From Hyperoodon ampullatus (Eukaryota; Chordata; Mammalia; Artiodactyla; Ziphiidae): DNA of 64,000 bases. The notes below the pieces were generated by a model. It worked only from the letters and a program-made list of their open reading frames with translations. It was not told the DNA's origin and made no database searches. Position 1 is the stretch's first letter; each line of letters begins with the position of its first letter. Shown here piece after piece: positions 1-13,893 of this stretch. The position numbers and the translations under genes were made by a program. Location of the stretch: NCBI GenBank assembly GCA_949752795.1, contig OX457060.1, positions 104,668,949 through 104,732,948 on the forward strand, given 5' to 3'.

Positions 1-2639
1 AATACAATTTGTAACACTGATGAGAAACAGTGATTTTTTTTTTTTGGTTCGTTTTTAGGTATCGAAGAGTGATGTGTTCAAAGTAATTTTCAAAATTCAT
101 AGAAATTCTTATTTGTCTGTGTAAAAGAATGTGATACAATGTATATCAATGATGCAATGTATATCTTACATTTGATTTATTTTATTCTCATTTCTCTGTT
201 TTTTTAAATTTGTGATTTGAAGGAGTGGTGGGTAATAGTTGTACAGAATGATAAAAAAAGATCCTAAAATTGGAGAAATGCTTGGAAGGAGAGTGAAAAG
301 TTACTGAGGCAGAGGAAACATAGGTTTTCCCTGGCAAAATGCTGGTGTATAAGCTAAAATAGCAATTACTGATGAACACTTCAACAGCCCAGGATTAAGA
401 GATTTAGTCTGGTGACTTTTATATACCTCAAATGATATATTATTACAATGATTCTCTTATTAACAGGAAGAAGTTGATGACTAAATAGGTTGCTATGAAA
501 CCGGTCCAGGAATTTACACAGTTTAGTGAATGAATAGTTTTGTAGGGGGAAAAAAAAAAGAACTGGTAGGAAGAAAAATTAAAACAGTAGGAAGATAATA
601 ATTTTTAGTAAGTTAATAACTCTAAAGTAATGTCTGGGTGTGTAACATACATTTTTGTTGTGTTGGTATTTGAGAGGGAGCAAATATTTGATCCTTAGCT
701 TTTGCTATTCTGAGTATAATTGGATATACGTGCTCTTTGGAAAATAAAGAAAGGAGATATGATATACTTGGTAAAGTGAAATTTTATTTTTAACTAAAAT
801 ATTTTTTAAAAGAATACAAATACAAGAGAAAAACAGTGAAGGTTGGGAGGGAACAAGAAGCCCATAAATCATACAGTTAATCACCCTCCATGAAGTTTTT
901 CTGAACTTCCTCCACACTGCTGAAAAATTCGGAACACTCTGAATGAATACTGAAAAATTTCTTAACTTGCGGTGTCACAGTGAACTTGCTCATGGCTCTC
1001 TCAATTCATTCTTTAAAATTTTTCTTAGGTCACGACACAGGACTCGACAGATATTTCACCTCATGTTATCTAGTAACATGTGTTTTGTGAAAGCTGGTCT
1101 CAAAATGCTTTTCAATTTCTGTTCTAAGGAGGCATACCTTTCTGGGAACCAAGGGTTGAATTATTCCCTGAGTATTTTCTTCCCTATTTCCAGGCCACTG
1201 TAATGACAGTTTCTTGAATCAGAGACATGCATGACTAGTCCAGAAGATAGACAGAGAAGTATAACCCTTAATAATTCATAATTGAACCCCAGTTATTTAT
1301 TTACAGAGGAAGAGTAAGATTTTCTCTCAATGTCCGCCTAGCCTGAGCCATTGATTGCATCTAATGTAATAATAGAAAAACAAATTACAATGAGCAAGCA
1401 AAGATGTTAGGCTAAGAAAGGTTTCTATGTAAAGAGATTTGGTTAGAGATGGGGCTTGTGTAGTTCACAATTTGTATTTGAATCACAAAATACTTGTGTA
1501 TCCAAATCTACTGTCAGACGTGGAAAGGATTTATTATTTTAACTATGGTGTTTTTAAGCGGCATTTACCATTATTCTGCAACTAAAATATGACCCATCCT
1601 TAGAATCAGGAAGTCAAAACTTCAAAATTCAACTCTAAGGATCTGGTTTGGTTCATTTGTTTTTATTGGGACTTTCCTCTTTCTGAGTTTGGGAATTTCT
1701 AATGAACCTCTGAAGTATCTCTGTGGTTTAGAGATTGGACAAGTTAAAGTAATAAGAAAAAAGGCTCAGTATTTCTTTTTCTAAGGGAGCCAAAGCTTTA
1801 AAAAATTATCTCCATGGGAAAATATCATCGAGTAAATGGTTGAAAAATTTTTCCTTTGAATCAGGCATACATTTAAAAGCATGCCTCTCTTATTTTTTTG
1901 TACAATTCATTACAACGCCCACTGAAGAACATTTCCTTCTTAGTTTTTTTTTCAGAAGTGGACATTTCTATAAAGTCCAGAAACACTCTTGTGTTTGAAT
2001 GAGCATAATCGTTCATAGCTTAATGTTCTCCAACTTACCACCCCTATCCTGATTTCCCCAACTTGTTCTCTGGAATTTCCTGTTTTGACCCCAGGACTCA
2101 CCATTTTTACAGCCTACCAGTTTGAATTTCAGAGTTATACTTCTTTATATATTCTCCCTCACCAATAACACTGCATGCCAATCAGCTTCAGCATCTGAAA
2201 GTCAATGAATTTTCTTTCTACCAAGTTATAGTTTTTCCAGCCCTGCTTCAGTTCAAACCATTGCCACCTTTCACGTGCATTGGATTCTGTGCCTCTCATC
2301 TCACAGAACTTCCTTCAATTTTCCACACATTTTTGATTATTTATCATTTTATAAAGTAAATGAAACATTAACCGTGTTCTCTTTCAAAACCTCATAATTT
2401 CAAATCAGTTTTCCTAAACTTGTTAACTAAAAAATATGTTTCAATGAAAAGGTCTAGCAATCTATATTTTGAAGAATTTGATGTCAGAAACCTCTTAAGA
2501 TCACACATTTGGGAAATACTGGACTACAATAGGATATGTAATTTGAAATTCATTACATTATTATTTAAGATTCCTCATTAGACTGAAATATACATACCAA
2601 ATTTATCATTTATTGCTTGCCTTTCAAACTAAAATTCTA
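1..2639. other. Unassigned intronic sequence
   Basis: AT-rich. Small open frames at 188-379, 705-917 and 943-1203 resemble nothing known. No repeat that I can name. Confidence 0.5.
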
Positions 2640-2975
2640 AAGACAATTCCTTAGGCCACTGCCTACAATTGTACTTGCAATATACTCCCTGTCTGGAACA
2701 CTCAGTCTCTTCCATTTTCCACTGGAAAAATCTCTTCTACTCATTATCCTTAGAAAGGTATTGCTAATATACAGCTTTTTTTGAGTCTCTTAGGCCATAG
2801 TTAATCAGCTCCTTCCTCTGTTCTGATATATAGTATAGTTTTTCATTCTTTTATTATTTAGCCCATCTCATTGTGTTGCAATTATACCATTTGCTTACTA
2901 GTGTGTCTTCCCATTAGATTGTAAGTTCCTCAGAGTCTTTAGTGTCCAGCATCACACCAACTGTACATAAATCTA
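2640..2975 (+). repeat. Probable L2 3' end
   Basis: CTCCCTGTCTGGAACACTC, TTTCCACTGGAAAAATCTC and later TAGATTGTAAGTTCCTCAGA with GTGTCCAGCATCACACC, the order expected of an ancient L2 LINE 3' end. Confidence 0.5.
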
Positions 2976-3639
2976 TTTATTCAGCTTGGTTAGCTTTGCA
3001 AAAAAATGTACAATATATTTTGAGACTAGTTCCTTTGAAAGATAATCCTGTTTAACTCCTGATTTATTATTAAAATAATAAAATTCAAACAAAAGTGAAA
3101 ATTATAAGATGTTAAACAGAGATACCTTTTTCTATAAAATTATATCATTTATTTTATATAGTAAAGAGAAAAATAATTTTCTAAACTGAATCAATAGTGC
3201 TGGGAGAAAAACATTCTAAAACATATACATTGAAAGTAAATTTTGAGCAAGATCTCTCCAGAGGGGAAAATTCTTGTCAAAATTTTAGGCTTCTTAGTTC
3301 TAAATTTCTAAAATCTTTAAAATTTTCATTATTAAAATTTGAATACCCCAGAGTAGTTTTAAAGAGTAGACAATACAGTTAAAATGTATAATCTAATTCC
3401 CATCTCAGCATGGAGTAATAAAAGAGAAAGAAAACAGTAGTAATAGAAGGGTTCATTTCATAGATGTTTATTACATGAATTCATCAAAAGAGATGCTGTT
3501 TTTCATTTTTCAATTGATCTTTAACATTAAGTTCTCCTTCTTTTAATATCATTCAATATCCTCTTACAATCGGATCAATCTTCAATACGTTGTTTTTTAA
3601 AAATCTAGTTCTTCCTCTCCTTTACTCTCACACTATTAC

Positions 3640-4478
3640 CATACTTATCACACTTCTGACACTTCTGGTCAGCAAATGTGTAGGTTTCCCCACACTAATC
3701 AATTCTGATTTGGTTTCCTACAATTCAATTTTGACACTATCTACTTGCAAATAGTGTAATATTCCACACGTTAAAGGCTGAATCTCACATCACTGCCCCT
3801 CACCTCAGATGCTAATCACAATTAGAAGCTTCCCAGGTTACCCACAATTTCTGTGTGACCTGGCTACAAATTGGAGGTTCCCATGACCCTCTGCTCTGGT
3901 TCAATTAATTTGCTAGAGTGGTCACAGAACTCAGGGAAACACGTTTACCAGTTTATTAAAGAATATGATAAAGGGTACAGAAGAACAGCCAGATGAAGAG
4001 ACATAGGGCAAGGTCTACGAGGCTCCTAAGTTCAGGAGCTTCTGTCTCTGTGGAGTTGGGGTGTGTTCACTGACCTGGAAGATCTCCTAACCCCATACCA
4101 TTGGATTTTTATGGAAGCTTCATCATGTAGGCATGATAGGTCATTAACTTCATTTTCAGCCCTTCCCCCTTATCAAGGGAATGGGGTGGGCTGAAAATTC
4201 CAGGCTTCTAATAAAGGCTTGGTCTTTCTGGTGAGCAGTCCTCCTCCAGAAGACATTCAGGAGCCCACCCAGAGTCACCTCATTAGAACAAAAGACACTC
4301 CTATCACCCAAGAAATTACAAGAGCTTCAGGTGCATGGTGTTAGGAACTGGGGTAGAAGACAAAAGGACAAAAGATGTTCCTAGTATTCTTATCACTTAG
4401 GAAATTGTGAGTTTTAGTAGCTCTGTGCCAGGACCAGGAGACAGAGACCAATATATATATTTTCTATAATGTCCATGT
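3640..4478 (-). repeat. Solo LTR relic, copy A (endogenous retrovirus)
   Basis: Homologous along its length to the copy at 36.1 kb. Shared blocks include GGAGGTTCCCATGACCC, a CAGTTTATT (AATAAACTG on the minus strand, a likely polyadenylation signal), CAGATGAAGAGA, GTAGGCATGATAGGTCATTAA and the end block CACTTAGGAAATT. There is no internal coding sequence and much divergence, so it is an old non-coding relic. The family name is not assigned; MER21-like is only a guess. Confidence 0.7.
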
Positions 4479-6444
4479 GTAATATGGCTTTGAAAATCTA
4501 TGGGGGGTAATCATAGGTTTCTAGATATAATTCTTCATTGTGAAAGAGGTTAATATTGACACACAGCTATTTTTAAGGGTTCTATCATCCACTAAGAGTT
4601 AAGTCTAAAATAAAAAAATCTTGTAGGTAGGAAATAACAGAAAGTAGAGCAAATAAAGATTTCTTTTAAAACTAGTTGTCTTTGAAAAATGCAGCATACC
4701 AGCAAACCTGTCATAAAATATTGAGATTCCTGGAGACATTATATACATTTATAGCATCAGTACATTTTAGAAAAAAAAATGTTCCTTGGATTTGCTGAGA
4801 TATTCTACAATATTCTTCTCTTTAAGTCCTTCAAAGAACCATGAGTACTCTCAACATGCCTGTAGTCTCTGAGTCCAGTGAGCCCTAATCAACGACTTCA
4901 TGCATGTACAAGGCAATGAAAATGGCAGGTGGTTATTCATCTAAATGTGTGTGTGTGTTTAGCCTAATGTTCTCTATTTACACAGATAATGTGATGCTGC
5001 TGGAGGGTCTAGCTGTCTTTTAACACAAGACAACTAAAATTAAATTACATCTAGGGAATTCTTTTCCTTCATCGATTACACATGAAGCATAAAGTATTCT
5101 CAGAATTCCTAGACAGATAGACATTTAGCTCTGCATGCATTATTTTAAACTATGCAATATTCTTTACATTATTTCTGAAAATCCACACTTCACACTTCTA
5201 AGGCCTGAGCCTAGATTTAGAAAAGTGCATTCCAGAGATAATATACATGGAAAGGATAGAATCTTCCCTCCCAGAGAGCCGAAGGTTGTCTGAGAAATTC
5301 CTCACTTCATAAGATTTCTAAATATCTTAAAATTTCCAGAAGATACAACTTGGCTTTGGGAATAGCAATATGTCTTAATCCTGAATTTTTCAAAGTTCTT
5401 CTTGGATAAGCTTCCTAGTTATTCTATTTAGAAAACCTGCTTTGATAGGATTTTAATATCCCGAGTTCCTAACCAATATAGGATGGTAAGCTTGTTGTCT
5501 TAATTCAGCAGCTTCCACACAATAAAGACAATAGAGTAGAAACTTCAAAACCGAAGTTAATAATCCAAGTTTAAATACTAAATATGAAATCTTGGGCAAA
5601 ATCAAATGATATACAACATTTAGTACAGGCAAAATTATTTTAGTATAGATGTCTCCAAAGAGTGAGAGGAGCAGCTGTTGAATACAGATAATAGGGATGT
5701 GGTGGGGAAAAGGGTGATGGTACAAGGTCAAGACCAGATGAATGAAGAGAAAGCTTCAGACAAGAACTAGGCTAACCACAGTGTGAGGTTTTGTTTGTTT
5801 GTTTCAAAGGATTGCTGAGGTAGTATGTCTGTTCTGACTCAAGAGTCCTTCAGGAGTAGAGTGGCCACGTTCCAGCACAGGACAGAAGGTACTAAATCTG
5901 GACTCTGGTGGTATTCTCTGTGGAGCTTCTGACAAGCAGCCTGCTGCCTTCTAATTATGTGCCGCAGTGGACTTTACAACTTTATACAACTTACAACTTT
6001 AACGCACCTTTGGAGCAAAAGAGGACTGCTGTTGACCCAGCTTCCTCTTTACAGATAATGGCAAGAAAACTAGTCTGAAAGGCTACCCTCTTGGGTCTTG
6101 GGCTGTTTGGTTCATGTGTTCAAGCAGAACAGAAAGGAGGAAACATTTACAATATATTATGTGTGTTATATTTAGAAAATAGACAAAATATATACTGGTC
6201 TTAAGTAAATCAAACTTTTATTCACAAATTATAACTATAAAAGGGAAGGCGGCACTGATAGAAATATTCTGTATTTTCACAGGGGTAGATATGTTTATTA
6301 AAAGTCATTTAATTTTCCTTACAGTTAAGACAATTCACTATATATAAATGTTACCTCAATTTAAAAAGAAGTAAAATATATGATTTGCATAATTAGGTCT
6401 TAATATTGATATGTCACACTATTAACTATATTTTCTGTATTCTT
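4479..6444. other. Unassigned intronic sequence
   Basis: No gene or firm repeat. The 92-codon minus-strand frame at 5453-5731 has no recognisable domain. A short GTTTGTTTGTTT run lies near 5790. Confidence 0.5.
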
Positions 6445-6960
6445 TATGCTCTGGCATCTGGAGCCTTGCTGACCAGGGATAGGCTGCCTCTCCCAGGGTT
6501 AGCCAATTCCTAGAAATGGCAGAGACTAGCCCAAGAGTGTGCCTCTCATACTGCAAACTAATCAACACATTACCTTCTCCATCTGGCTCTTATGCTCTAC
6601 CAGGAAATATTCCTCTGCCCCAATCATCCTAAAACCAAGTACCAGACAACTAGAGAAAGTCCTTATACCTCATAGTCTACTGCTGAAATTATTCAAACTA
6701 GCCAATCCTAAGTATACTTACCTTATCTCCCCTTGCCTTGCCTTTCTTACAAAACCACAGTAAAGGCTCTTGCTCATGCTTTTTCCTTGCTCCCTCTACC
6801 TCCTGACTGACCCTGGTGCTTCTCTGTGTGGTCCTCCAAGGTATGACGTGCCCCTTCCTCTTGGGGACTGTAAATAACAAACTACCTTTTCAATAGCAAT
6901 TATTTCCTTAACCTGCTGGACTTACCATACCTGAATAATAATAAAAATTACATTTAAAAA
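6445..6960 (+). repeat. Possible LTR relic
   Basis: C-rich, LTR-like sequence with TCCCAGGGTTAGCCAATTCC, a pyrimidine-rich middle, TGTGTGGTCCTCCAAGG and CTGTAAATAACAAACTACC, then TAATAATAAAAATTAC. This resembles mammalian ERV LTR 3' parts. The 74-codon open frame in it looks incidental. Family unassigned. Confidence 0.4.
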
Positions 6961-7910
6961 TAATCACTGTAGTGGAATAGCATCTAGATGTTTTTTCAAA
7001 CAAATTAAAGACCTCTTCTTGACAGACAGGTAATGAGGTATCTAAGGAAATACCTGGTATGCACACAGTCTTGCAGTAATTATTTTTTTCTTACTTTATT
7101 CAAACCCAGAAACTGCTATGATGCACTGTCTTTGATGTTTAACCAACACTCAGGTTTAAAATCTACCCGTGGAAGCTTTGATAAAACACATTTTTAACCT
7201 ATTATGCTATTTAAGGGAGAGGTACTTCTGCAATTATAGGCTTTCTACCTGCTGGACACCAGTATCTCTGCTCATTAAATCCATGATTTTAGTCAAACTT
7301 CGTTGTTAGTTAGATACTAGACACTAAAGCCTAAGCTGACATCCTTATCTGAACCTGCTCCTAGTTGGTTTCGTTGAGGCCCAAGGTAAATAATTTTGTT
7401 CATTCTTTGCTGGATCCTTTCATTTTTATAAGTAAGAAAAGAAAATAAGACAGAGAAAATGATATCACAGTGTGTCAGTCCAGAATTCTTTAAGGCACCA
7501 CATATAAACACTCTTGTAGTAGGATTAGTTGGGGTTTGTGTCACAGGTAATAAATAGCTAACTTTAACTGAGGTACTGAAACTTGAAACACATACACACA
7601 CACACAGATTTATGCATGCATGCCTTTGTGTAAAATCAAGTCCAGTCCTACAATAACTTCACTCTCACTTATATATGTTCTTGGTTGAGTGAGAAATTGA
7701 TTTATTCCTGAAGGAATGACAATTGTCCTTATAAGTATCACATCCATGAGTGAGCAACCATTACTTTACTCTTCACTGTTGTATGAATCATGAATTTTTA
7801 TAATGCATTATCCCCCCATAAATGTACACCATAGAAGTATATGTTGCATCTAAATAGTATTGATCCTGTGTGTGGAAGCACAAGAAAATGTTGAGAAATT
7901 CTGCTTAGCA

Positions 7911-7951
7911 TATGGCTTGTATAGGCCTGGCCTATATGGCTTGTATATGCC
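7911..7951 (+). repeat. Short tandem duplication, 23 bp unit
   Basis: TATGGCTTGTATAGGCCT is repeated 23 bases later as TATGGCTTGTATATGCCT. Confidence 0.85.
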
Positions 7952-8479
7952 TAGCAATTCTACCTTGAGTGCAACAGAGACTAACTGAAGCGGGGAAGGA
8001 GGTCCTTTTTAGAAATCATGTAGGTTGATCCCTTCCTTTAGGGAAGTAAAAGCCCAAACCTCCCATAACAGGAAATCTGCAAAGTCTGGTCAAACATTCG
8101 GAAATCAGATTTTCGAATTAACTCAGAGCTATCCAATTTGCTTACATACAGAAATTCTCATTGGCTTGAAAAAAATGGGAAAAGGGAGTATTCCAGAAAA
8201 GAGAACATTTTTGATGGGTCATTATATAGAATGTAAAATGTTTTGATGACAATAAAACCATCTTTCTGAGTAGCCCTACTTCCATGTTGCTTTTATGCTA
8301 GGAACTTATTTATAACATAGATACACTCTTAACATAATAGTCTTTATTTGTTAATTCAAAAGACGTCACCTGAAAAAATTTTAAGTAATAGGAAAAGGCT
8401 AAATACACTTAACTATTACATGAATCCTAATATTCACTTCTGCATCATCCCAAACCCCTGATCAATTAAAATTTAACTA

Positions 8480-9130
8480 ATTAATTACTAAAAAGAGGCT
8501 GTGTTTATTAATTTTTGTAGTCTAGCTGTCTGTAAGATGCAGGTGGGGAATATGCCAATTTGAGTGTTTTGCATATTTATATAAACAAAATGCACATCAA
8601 CAGAGACTTACAGAGTCTCCAAAAGCAATTATGCCTGTAAAATTTCTCTTTTGGCTGTAAAATTTGCATTGCTCACGCTTGCACTTACTAAGACACTTCC
8701 TAAGCAAATTCCTTCATTCTTTGTCCCCTATCACTTGATTAAGAAATATAAACATTTAGTTGCCCTAAATAATATTTCATTCCCCACAAACAGAGATTTT
8801 TAAAACTTTAAGCAGAAAACAAAGAGGAAATTGCAGAGGCAGACTACCTGCTGTTTAATTTCCATGATGCCTGTGGCCTGACCTCTTTAGTTCCAGGCAC
8901 AGGATTAATTTATCTAAAGAATTTTTGTCAAATACCTTTTTAGCTAGCCATGAATTTTGGAGTAATGCTAATTCTCAAGTCCATCCAAATAAGGAAAATG
9001 CATCAATACATAGTTTTACAATTATGCAAACTTCACATAATTGACCTTGGAATTTTGAGAGCTGGAGCAGATTAATTTTTACATGCCCTATAAAAATTTT
9101 AGCACATTAGAAAAAATAGCCTTAAGTTGT
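8480..9130. other. Repeat-free stretch, possible conserved element
   Basis: No interspersed repeat recognised in about 650 bases. It is rich in homeodomain-type TAATT/ATTA motifs and includes GGATTAATTTATC and TTGCATATTTATATAAAC. No open frame of note. Regulatory function is inference only. Confidence 0.3.
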
Positions 9131-9532
9131 TCCATTTTTGGATTGCATAAAAAAGCAAAAAAGAAATTATGCAGATACAAATATAATAATACTTGTTTCT
9201 TTTAAGAGTTTGGCTTTCATTTCAATGTTTATACTTGGGTTCCTGCATTTCTATTTCCCAATAGCTGACAAAAAAATTGTCTTTAGTCTACATAGAACAG
9301 TTCTCAGACAATGCTGCATAAACTTCAGATTTTAGAGGAGAGATATTTCATTTTAACTGAGGTGTGGAAAAATTCTAAACATTCATTCCCAAGCTTGTGA
9401 ACTGAACTTAAGTCACTTTGTGTTGAGTTTTATTTATGAAAAAATAAATTCAATGTAAAGACTCAACTTAGAATTATATTTAAAAACTAGTTAAAAATGC
9501 AGTGATGAGTTCATCATCATTACTTTTTGGAG

Positions 9533-9680
9533 GGCATAAAAATATTCTAAAACTGATTTATGGTGACAGTTGCATCAGTCAGTAAAATTACTGAAGATTA
9601 TTGAATTGTATATTTGAAGTGGGTAGATTTCATGAAATGTAATATATACCTCAATAAAGTTATACAAAAAAAAAAAAGAA
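9533..9680 (+). repeat. L1 3' end fragment
   Basis: TATTCTAAAACTGATTTATGG, TTGAATTGTATATTTGAAGT and ATACCTCAATAAAGTTATAC followed by poly(A). This is the 3' UTR end of an old mammalian L1. Confidence 0.75.
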
Positions 9681-11267
9681 TAACCTGAAGTTAAAAGTAT
9701 ACATTATTTACCAGAATTGAGAGGTGGTTAAATTAATTGCATGGCTTTGAATGATTTTGAACTTTTTTTTTTTTTACTGTGCTCTATATATTTTATCTAA
9801 TTTTCAGACTTGTTTGTTGAAAAAAAAAACCTGTATGAATTATTATACAGACAGGATAACTGGCCTGGTCTGTCAGATTTCTTCTAGAATTGAAAAACAA
9901 TAAGCCAAGGATCATTATTATTCACATTGCACAGTCTGTGGTTTAGCTTTAGAAACATGCTTTTCAAGTTAAATTTACTTCAAAATGCACCTAGCTAGGA
10001 AAAAAAAAAATGAGGGAAAAATGCTAGAGGCAAAGCAAACTTGAGGTTGTGAAATCTGGCAGTCCATTCTCCAAACGCGACTGAGTTTTCCTACCCCTGT
10101 TACATTCTAGGGGGGGCTCACAGTTGGTTTTCATATATGCGTTTATGGATCTATGTACACATCTTGCTTTCCTGAATGGCTAAAGTATGGTACTTTTACT
10201 CTTTGTTAACCTTAGAAATAACTGACTGTCAAACTGATTTGGGGCTCTATTGGCTTGGTTTAATCCTCTGAAAAGGGATCCTGAAATAAGAATCCTCTAA
10301 GACCAGACGCTGGGTTCTAAACAATGTATAGAATTTGCAAATAGGTACATGTGGAATGAATATTCCATTAACATTTGTGTTCAATATAAAGCATCCAGTG
10401 CATAGGCAATTATACATAATAAAATGTTTGTGTTCTCTTCATTCATATTGTTTTTAAATGTACAGCCATAGGTTGGGAAGTGCTTTAGGTAATTTACCAC
10501 TAGCTTTCTTGTGAAATGGTGGATCCTGAAATCAGATAAGAAAAAAAAAATCAACCCAAGTAAAACAAGTTTTGAACAACAAAATAATGAGCATGTCCTT
10601 ATTGCAAAATCCATAGCAATTAAGCTTATAATAAGGGAAGTGACTACCAGAAAGACAGACACAGAAGAAAAATTGTGAGAAAAATTTTCCAACACATTCC
10701 ATGAAAAGTCAGCAGGGTTTTATAGGAAACAATCAAGTGATTGTAGAAAGAAAACATGCAACCAAAGAATTTATTCAGTTAACATCTATAATTTAACAAA
10801 ATAACATGTTCAAAGTCATTTTTCTGAAGACAAATTAAAAGGCTCTATGAACTACAAATTGCTAACTAGCAATGTTCAAGTAAGGAAATGACGAATCACA
10901 TTGATGACAAACTATCCCAAGAGTGGCTGCTGCAAAAACTAGCAACTGAATACTTAATGTCAACTTTATTGGTAACTTTGAAATCTTAAAGCAACACATT
11001 TTAACCCAAATATCAGTGGAAAACATGCAATATAGAGGAGACTATGTTTGTATTATTAAATACGAGCATAAAACCACAAAAAACTGACGGATACAAATAT
11101 TTTATGAAATTTGAACACAAATTATTTAAATCATATGAATCATCAGATCCAACACCAGTGAGAAAACTATATACCCATAGTTGATATGGAATGGAAGAAA
11201 ACTGATGAAATGTAAAACCTGAATGTACTAGTTTTAAAAAATCCAACACAAAAAGACTTATTTATAT

Positions 11268-11330
11268 GTACACTCAATATATAATATATCTACTAGCATA
11301 TATATGTGTATATACATGTACACGTACCCT
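11268..11330 (+). repeat. AT/TG-rich alternating purine-pyrimidine stretch
   Basis: ATATATAATATATCTACTAG followed by CATATATATGTGTATATACA and TGTACACGTAC, a mixed simple-sequence run. Confidence 0.7.
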
Positions 11331-11344
11331 ATGTAAAGCTCAAT

Positions 11345-11500
11345 TACTGATACTTTTATATATTAGATTCACACATTATTTTATTTAATTCTAACAGCAA
11401 TCTTAAAAGATGGGAATTTTCTGATTTCAAAAAACAAAGGAAAACTAGAATTAAAAATATTAAGACACTCAACTAAAACATTAGCAAATTGTGGTACACA
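11345..11500 (-). repeat. MIR fragment, minus orientation
   Basis: TTATTTAATTCTAACAGCAA, TCTTAAAAGATGGGAATTTT and a degenerate GAAAACTAGAATTAAAA match the reversed MIR core. Confidence 0.45.
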
Positions 11501-12590
11501 CATTCATTTTCACAAACTTCTCTCATTTCAATTTTACCATCCATACTTTCCAGTTACACTTCGTAATATAAGCAATGAGATAATTTCTATTTAAATTTTA
11601 TAGAAGATAAAAGTTATCTTCTATAAACATACATTTTTTAAAAGAAGTAGTGACTAGTATTTAATCCCATACTCTTTTCTCTTTCTCTACTGGAATAAGA
11701 CTAAAGAAATATTCAAGTCATTCCTCTAGAAAGACACTTGAGACAGCAGAATTTTATATATCATTTAATAAAGCAACAATCCTAGTTAGCCTTACAGCTC
11801 TCCTTATCATGGTTCTAAGGTCCTTCCTAAATTAATAATGTAATAAATACTATTTTACATGTTCCTTTTTTGCATATATTTAATTAATTCTTTAGTAAAA
11901 ATCATTAAATATCATAAAATGATTTCATTCTAGACAGGCTGTGTTTCTATCACCTGTCAGGTATGATGGAATGGTTAAAGCAGTATACAATGGCTAAAGC
12001 AATGTAAAAGGTGGATGTGGAGCCAACCTTTATGGAGATGGAAAACATTCTCATCACTAGAATTGGGTTTCTTTACAAATTACTATCTGATACCTTCTGC
12101 TCCCCTATATGCATATGGAACCTATCATCTCAGTTAAAGGCTAGCTGATCTGAAGTACTCCAAACCATTCAATACCTAATAAGCATATTTTCTTGGTGTC
12201 CCAACAGTATCCCTTTGGAATTTACTATTGTAGGGTAACTTTCCTATTTCAAGCTGCCAGCATTTCACTCCATTTGACTGAGGGCTTTCTTTGGCCATCG
12301 GAGTCAGCTCTGCCCAAGCACTTCAGGCTGGAAGTGCTAAGAATTAATACTCCTTCAATTAGTTCTCATCCTTGGGACAGCCTCAGTCAAGAACAGATAA
12401 AGCTTGGATATTTATACCTAGATGTCTTATCTTCTGTTGAATGGCATAACTCTGAAGCAAATGTTCTACACTGACTCTCATTGTTCAGCAGCAGAATTAA
12501 ATTCCAGTCTCCCACAGGGTAACTTGACCAATACCTGACCCTTCATAGGTTGCCTTCCTTTCCCTGTTTTATTTTCATACTCCCCTACCT

Positions 12591-12632
12591 GTAGAAGAAG
12601 CCAAACTAAGGCTTCTAGAAGAAGACAAACTA
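12591..12632 (+). repeat. Short direct duplication
   Basis: TAGAAGAAGCCAAACTAAGG and TAGAAGAAGACAAACTAAGA lie next to each other, separated by CTTC. Confidence 0.85.
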
Positions 12633-13851
12633 AGACACCTTGGGTCTCTGAAGATACTCAGAATATTGATGAGAGCTGAGACCATCTTGAACTCTATTTA
12701 GATTTTCAAGACATTTACACAGTTTGTTTCTAATCTAGTTAATAGCAAATACTGTCATTAGAAAGTCTTGGTATCCACTGGGTCTTTGTTTAGGGAAACC
12801 AAACACAGACATACAAACAGATATAACAGGTGTGGTTACCCAGAGCTAACATACTCACACACATATACATACACCATCAATGCCTCAAACTCACTCCTGA
12901 GAGTTGGAAGTTATAACACAGATATTAGAAATTACTTGAGTAAGAGGACTACAGTTGCTACAGTGGAATAAAAAGATGGTTTGTGGTGTTACATAGAACT
13001 TTAGTGGCATCATTTTTGTTCAATTAGACCTCTACTTTTCTATCTACTCTAGGTAGAGGTGACTCTTTTGGACCAAATGGTTAGTTTTTTTTGTTTTGTT
13101 GTGTTTTTTTTTTTTTAATCCTGTCCTTCTATGCTCAGAATATAGGATTCCCAAGTTAGAAAAGCAGAGTGTTTTGTTATTTCGCCATTCTTGGATATTC
13201 GTAGGCAAATACCAAGATGCATCATGACAATGGACCCTCAAACAGGAAGTAGGCATCACAATGCACACCAGACCCATGACACTTTTTTAAATGGAATACA
13301 GAGAACAGAGCTCCTCTGATCTGCTGAAACTTGATTTCCTGTTCTTTGATAACATTGCTAGAATATCTCATAGCTTCCTGTTAACCTTCAGTTATTAATG
13401 CCCAGTGTACACCATAATAAAACATCAATATCCTGGGTGAGAGAGAAAAAACTTTGCACTTTTATTCCTTCTTTCTCTCTTCTGATGTTGGGGGCACTGT
13501 GTAGAGACTGTGGAAAAATGAAAAAGTTTATACTTACTGTGCACACAATTGCACTGTATTTATTGAGTCCACTGTTTTCTTGGCTGATACCAGACATTGG
13601 AATTGTGTGCTGGCTTCCTACAGGCACTCGTGACTTTTTCAGAGGACTCTGTAGGTCTCAACATTGCAGGGACCCATTTTGAGCCATTTAAAGGACCTTC
13701 AAGAAATCTGGTCCCAACTGTTTGCAGTTCTTTTTGATTGTGGTATTGATTGTGGTATTTGATTATGAATTTTTGTCCTATTTTGTGATTTTATTTGCCA
13801 GTTTCCAAGCAACTGAAAAATACCTTGCTGAACATCTTATATTTAACTAAA

Positions 13852-13853
13852 TG

Positions 13854-13890
<37 letters not shown>
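13852..13890 (+). repeat. (TG)n microsatellite
   Basis: GTGTGTGCGTGTGTGT-type run with a single GC interruption near its start, flanked by TATAGTATGTATA. Confidence 0.95.

Positions 13891-13893
<3 letters not shown>

Larger units (their letters stand above)
9681..13851. other. Unassigned intronic sequence with MIR and simple repeats
   Basis: Apart from the MIR and AT/TG-rich run near 11.3 kb and the small duplication at 12.6 kb, nothing could be named. 12190-12560 reads like an old dispersed repeat (long moderately GC block with open frame) but I cannot identify it. Confidence 0.45.

Noticed and set aside
3640..4478. Intact endogenous retrovirus
   Set aside because: Only LTR-type non-coding sequence is present at each site; no gag, pol or env remnant was seen in the window.
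10381..10695. 104-codon minus-strand frame with hydrophobic stretches
   Set aside because: Hydrophobicity is what AT-rich random sequence gives. No splice sites, homology or Kozak context supports a gene.
13852..13890. CRISPR-like or phage-like repeat arrays
   Set aside because: All regular repeats are eukaryotic microsatellites or dispersed retroelements; no spacer-repeat structure exists.
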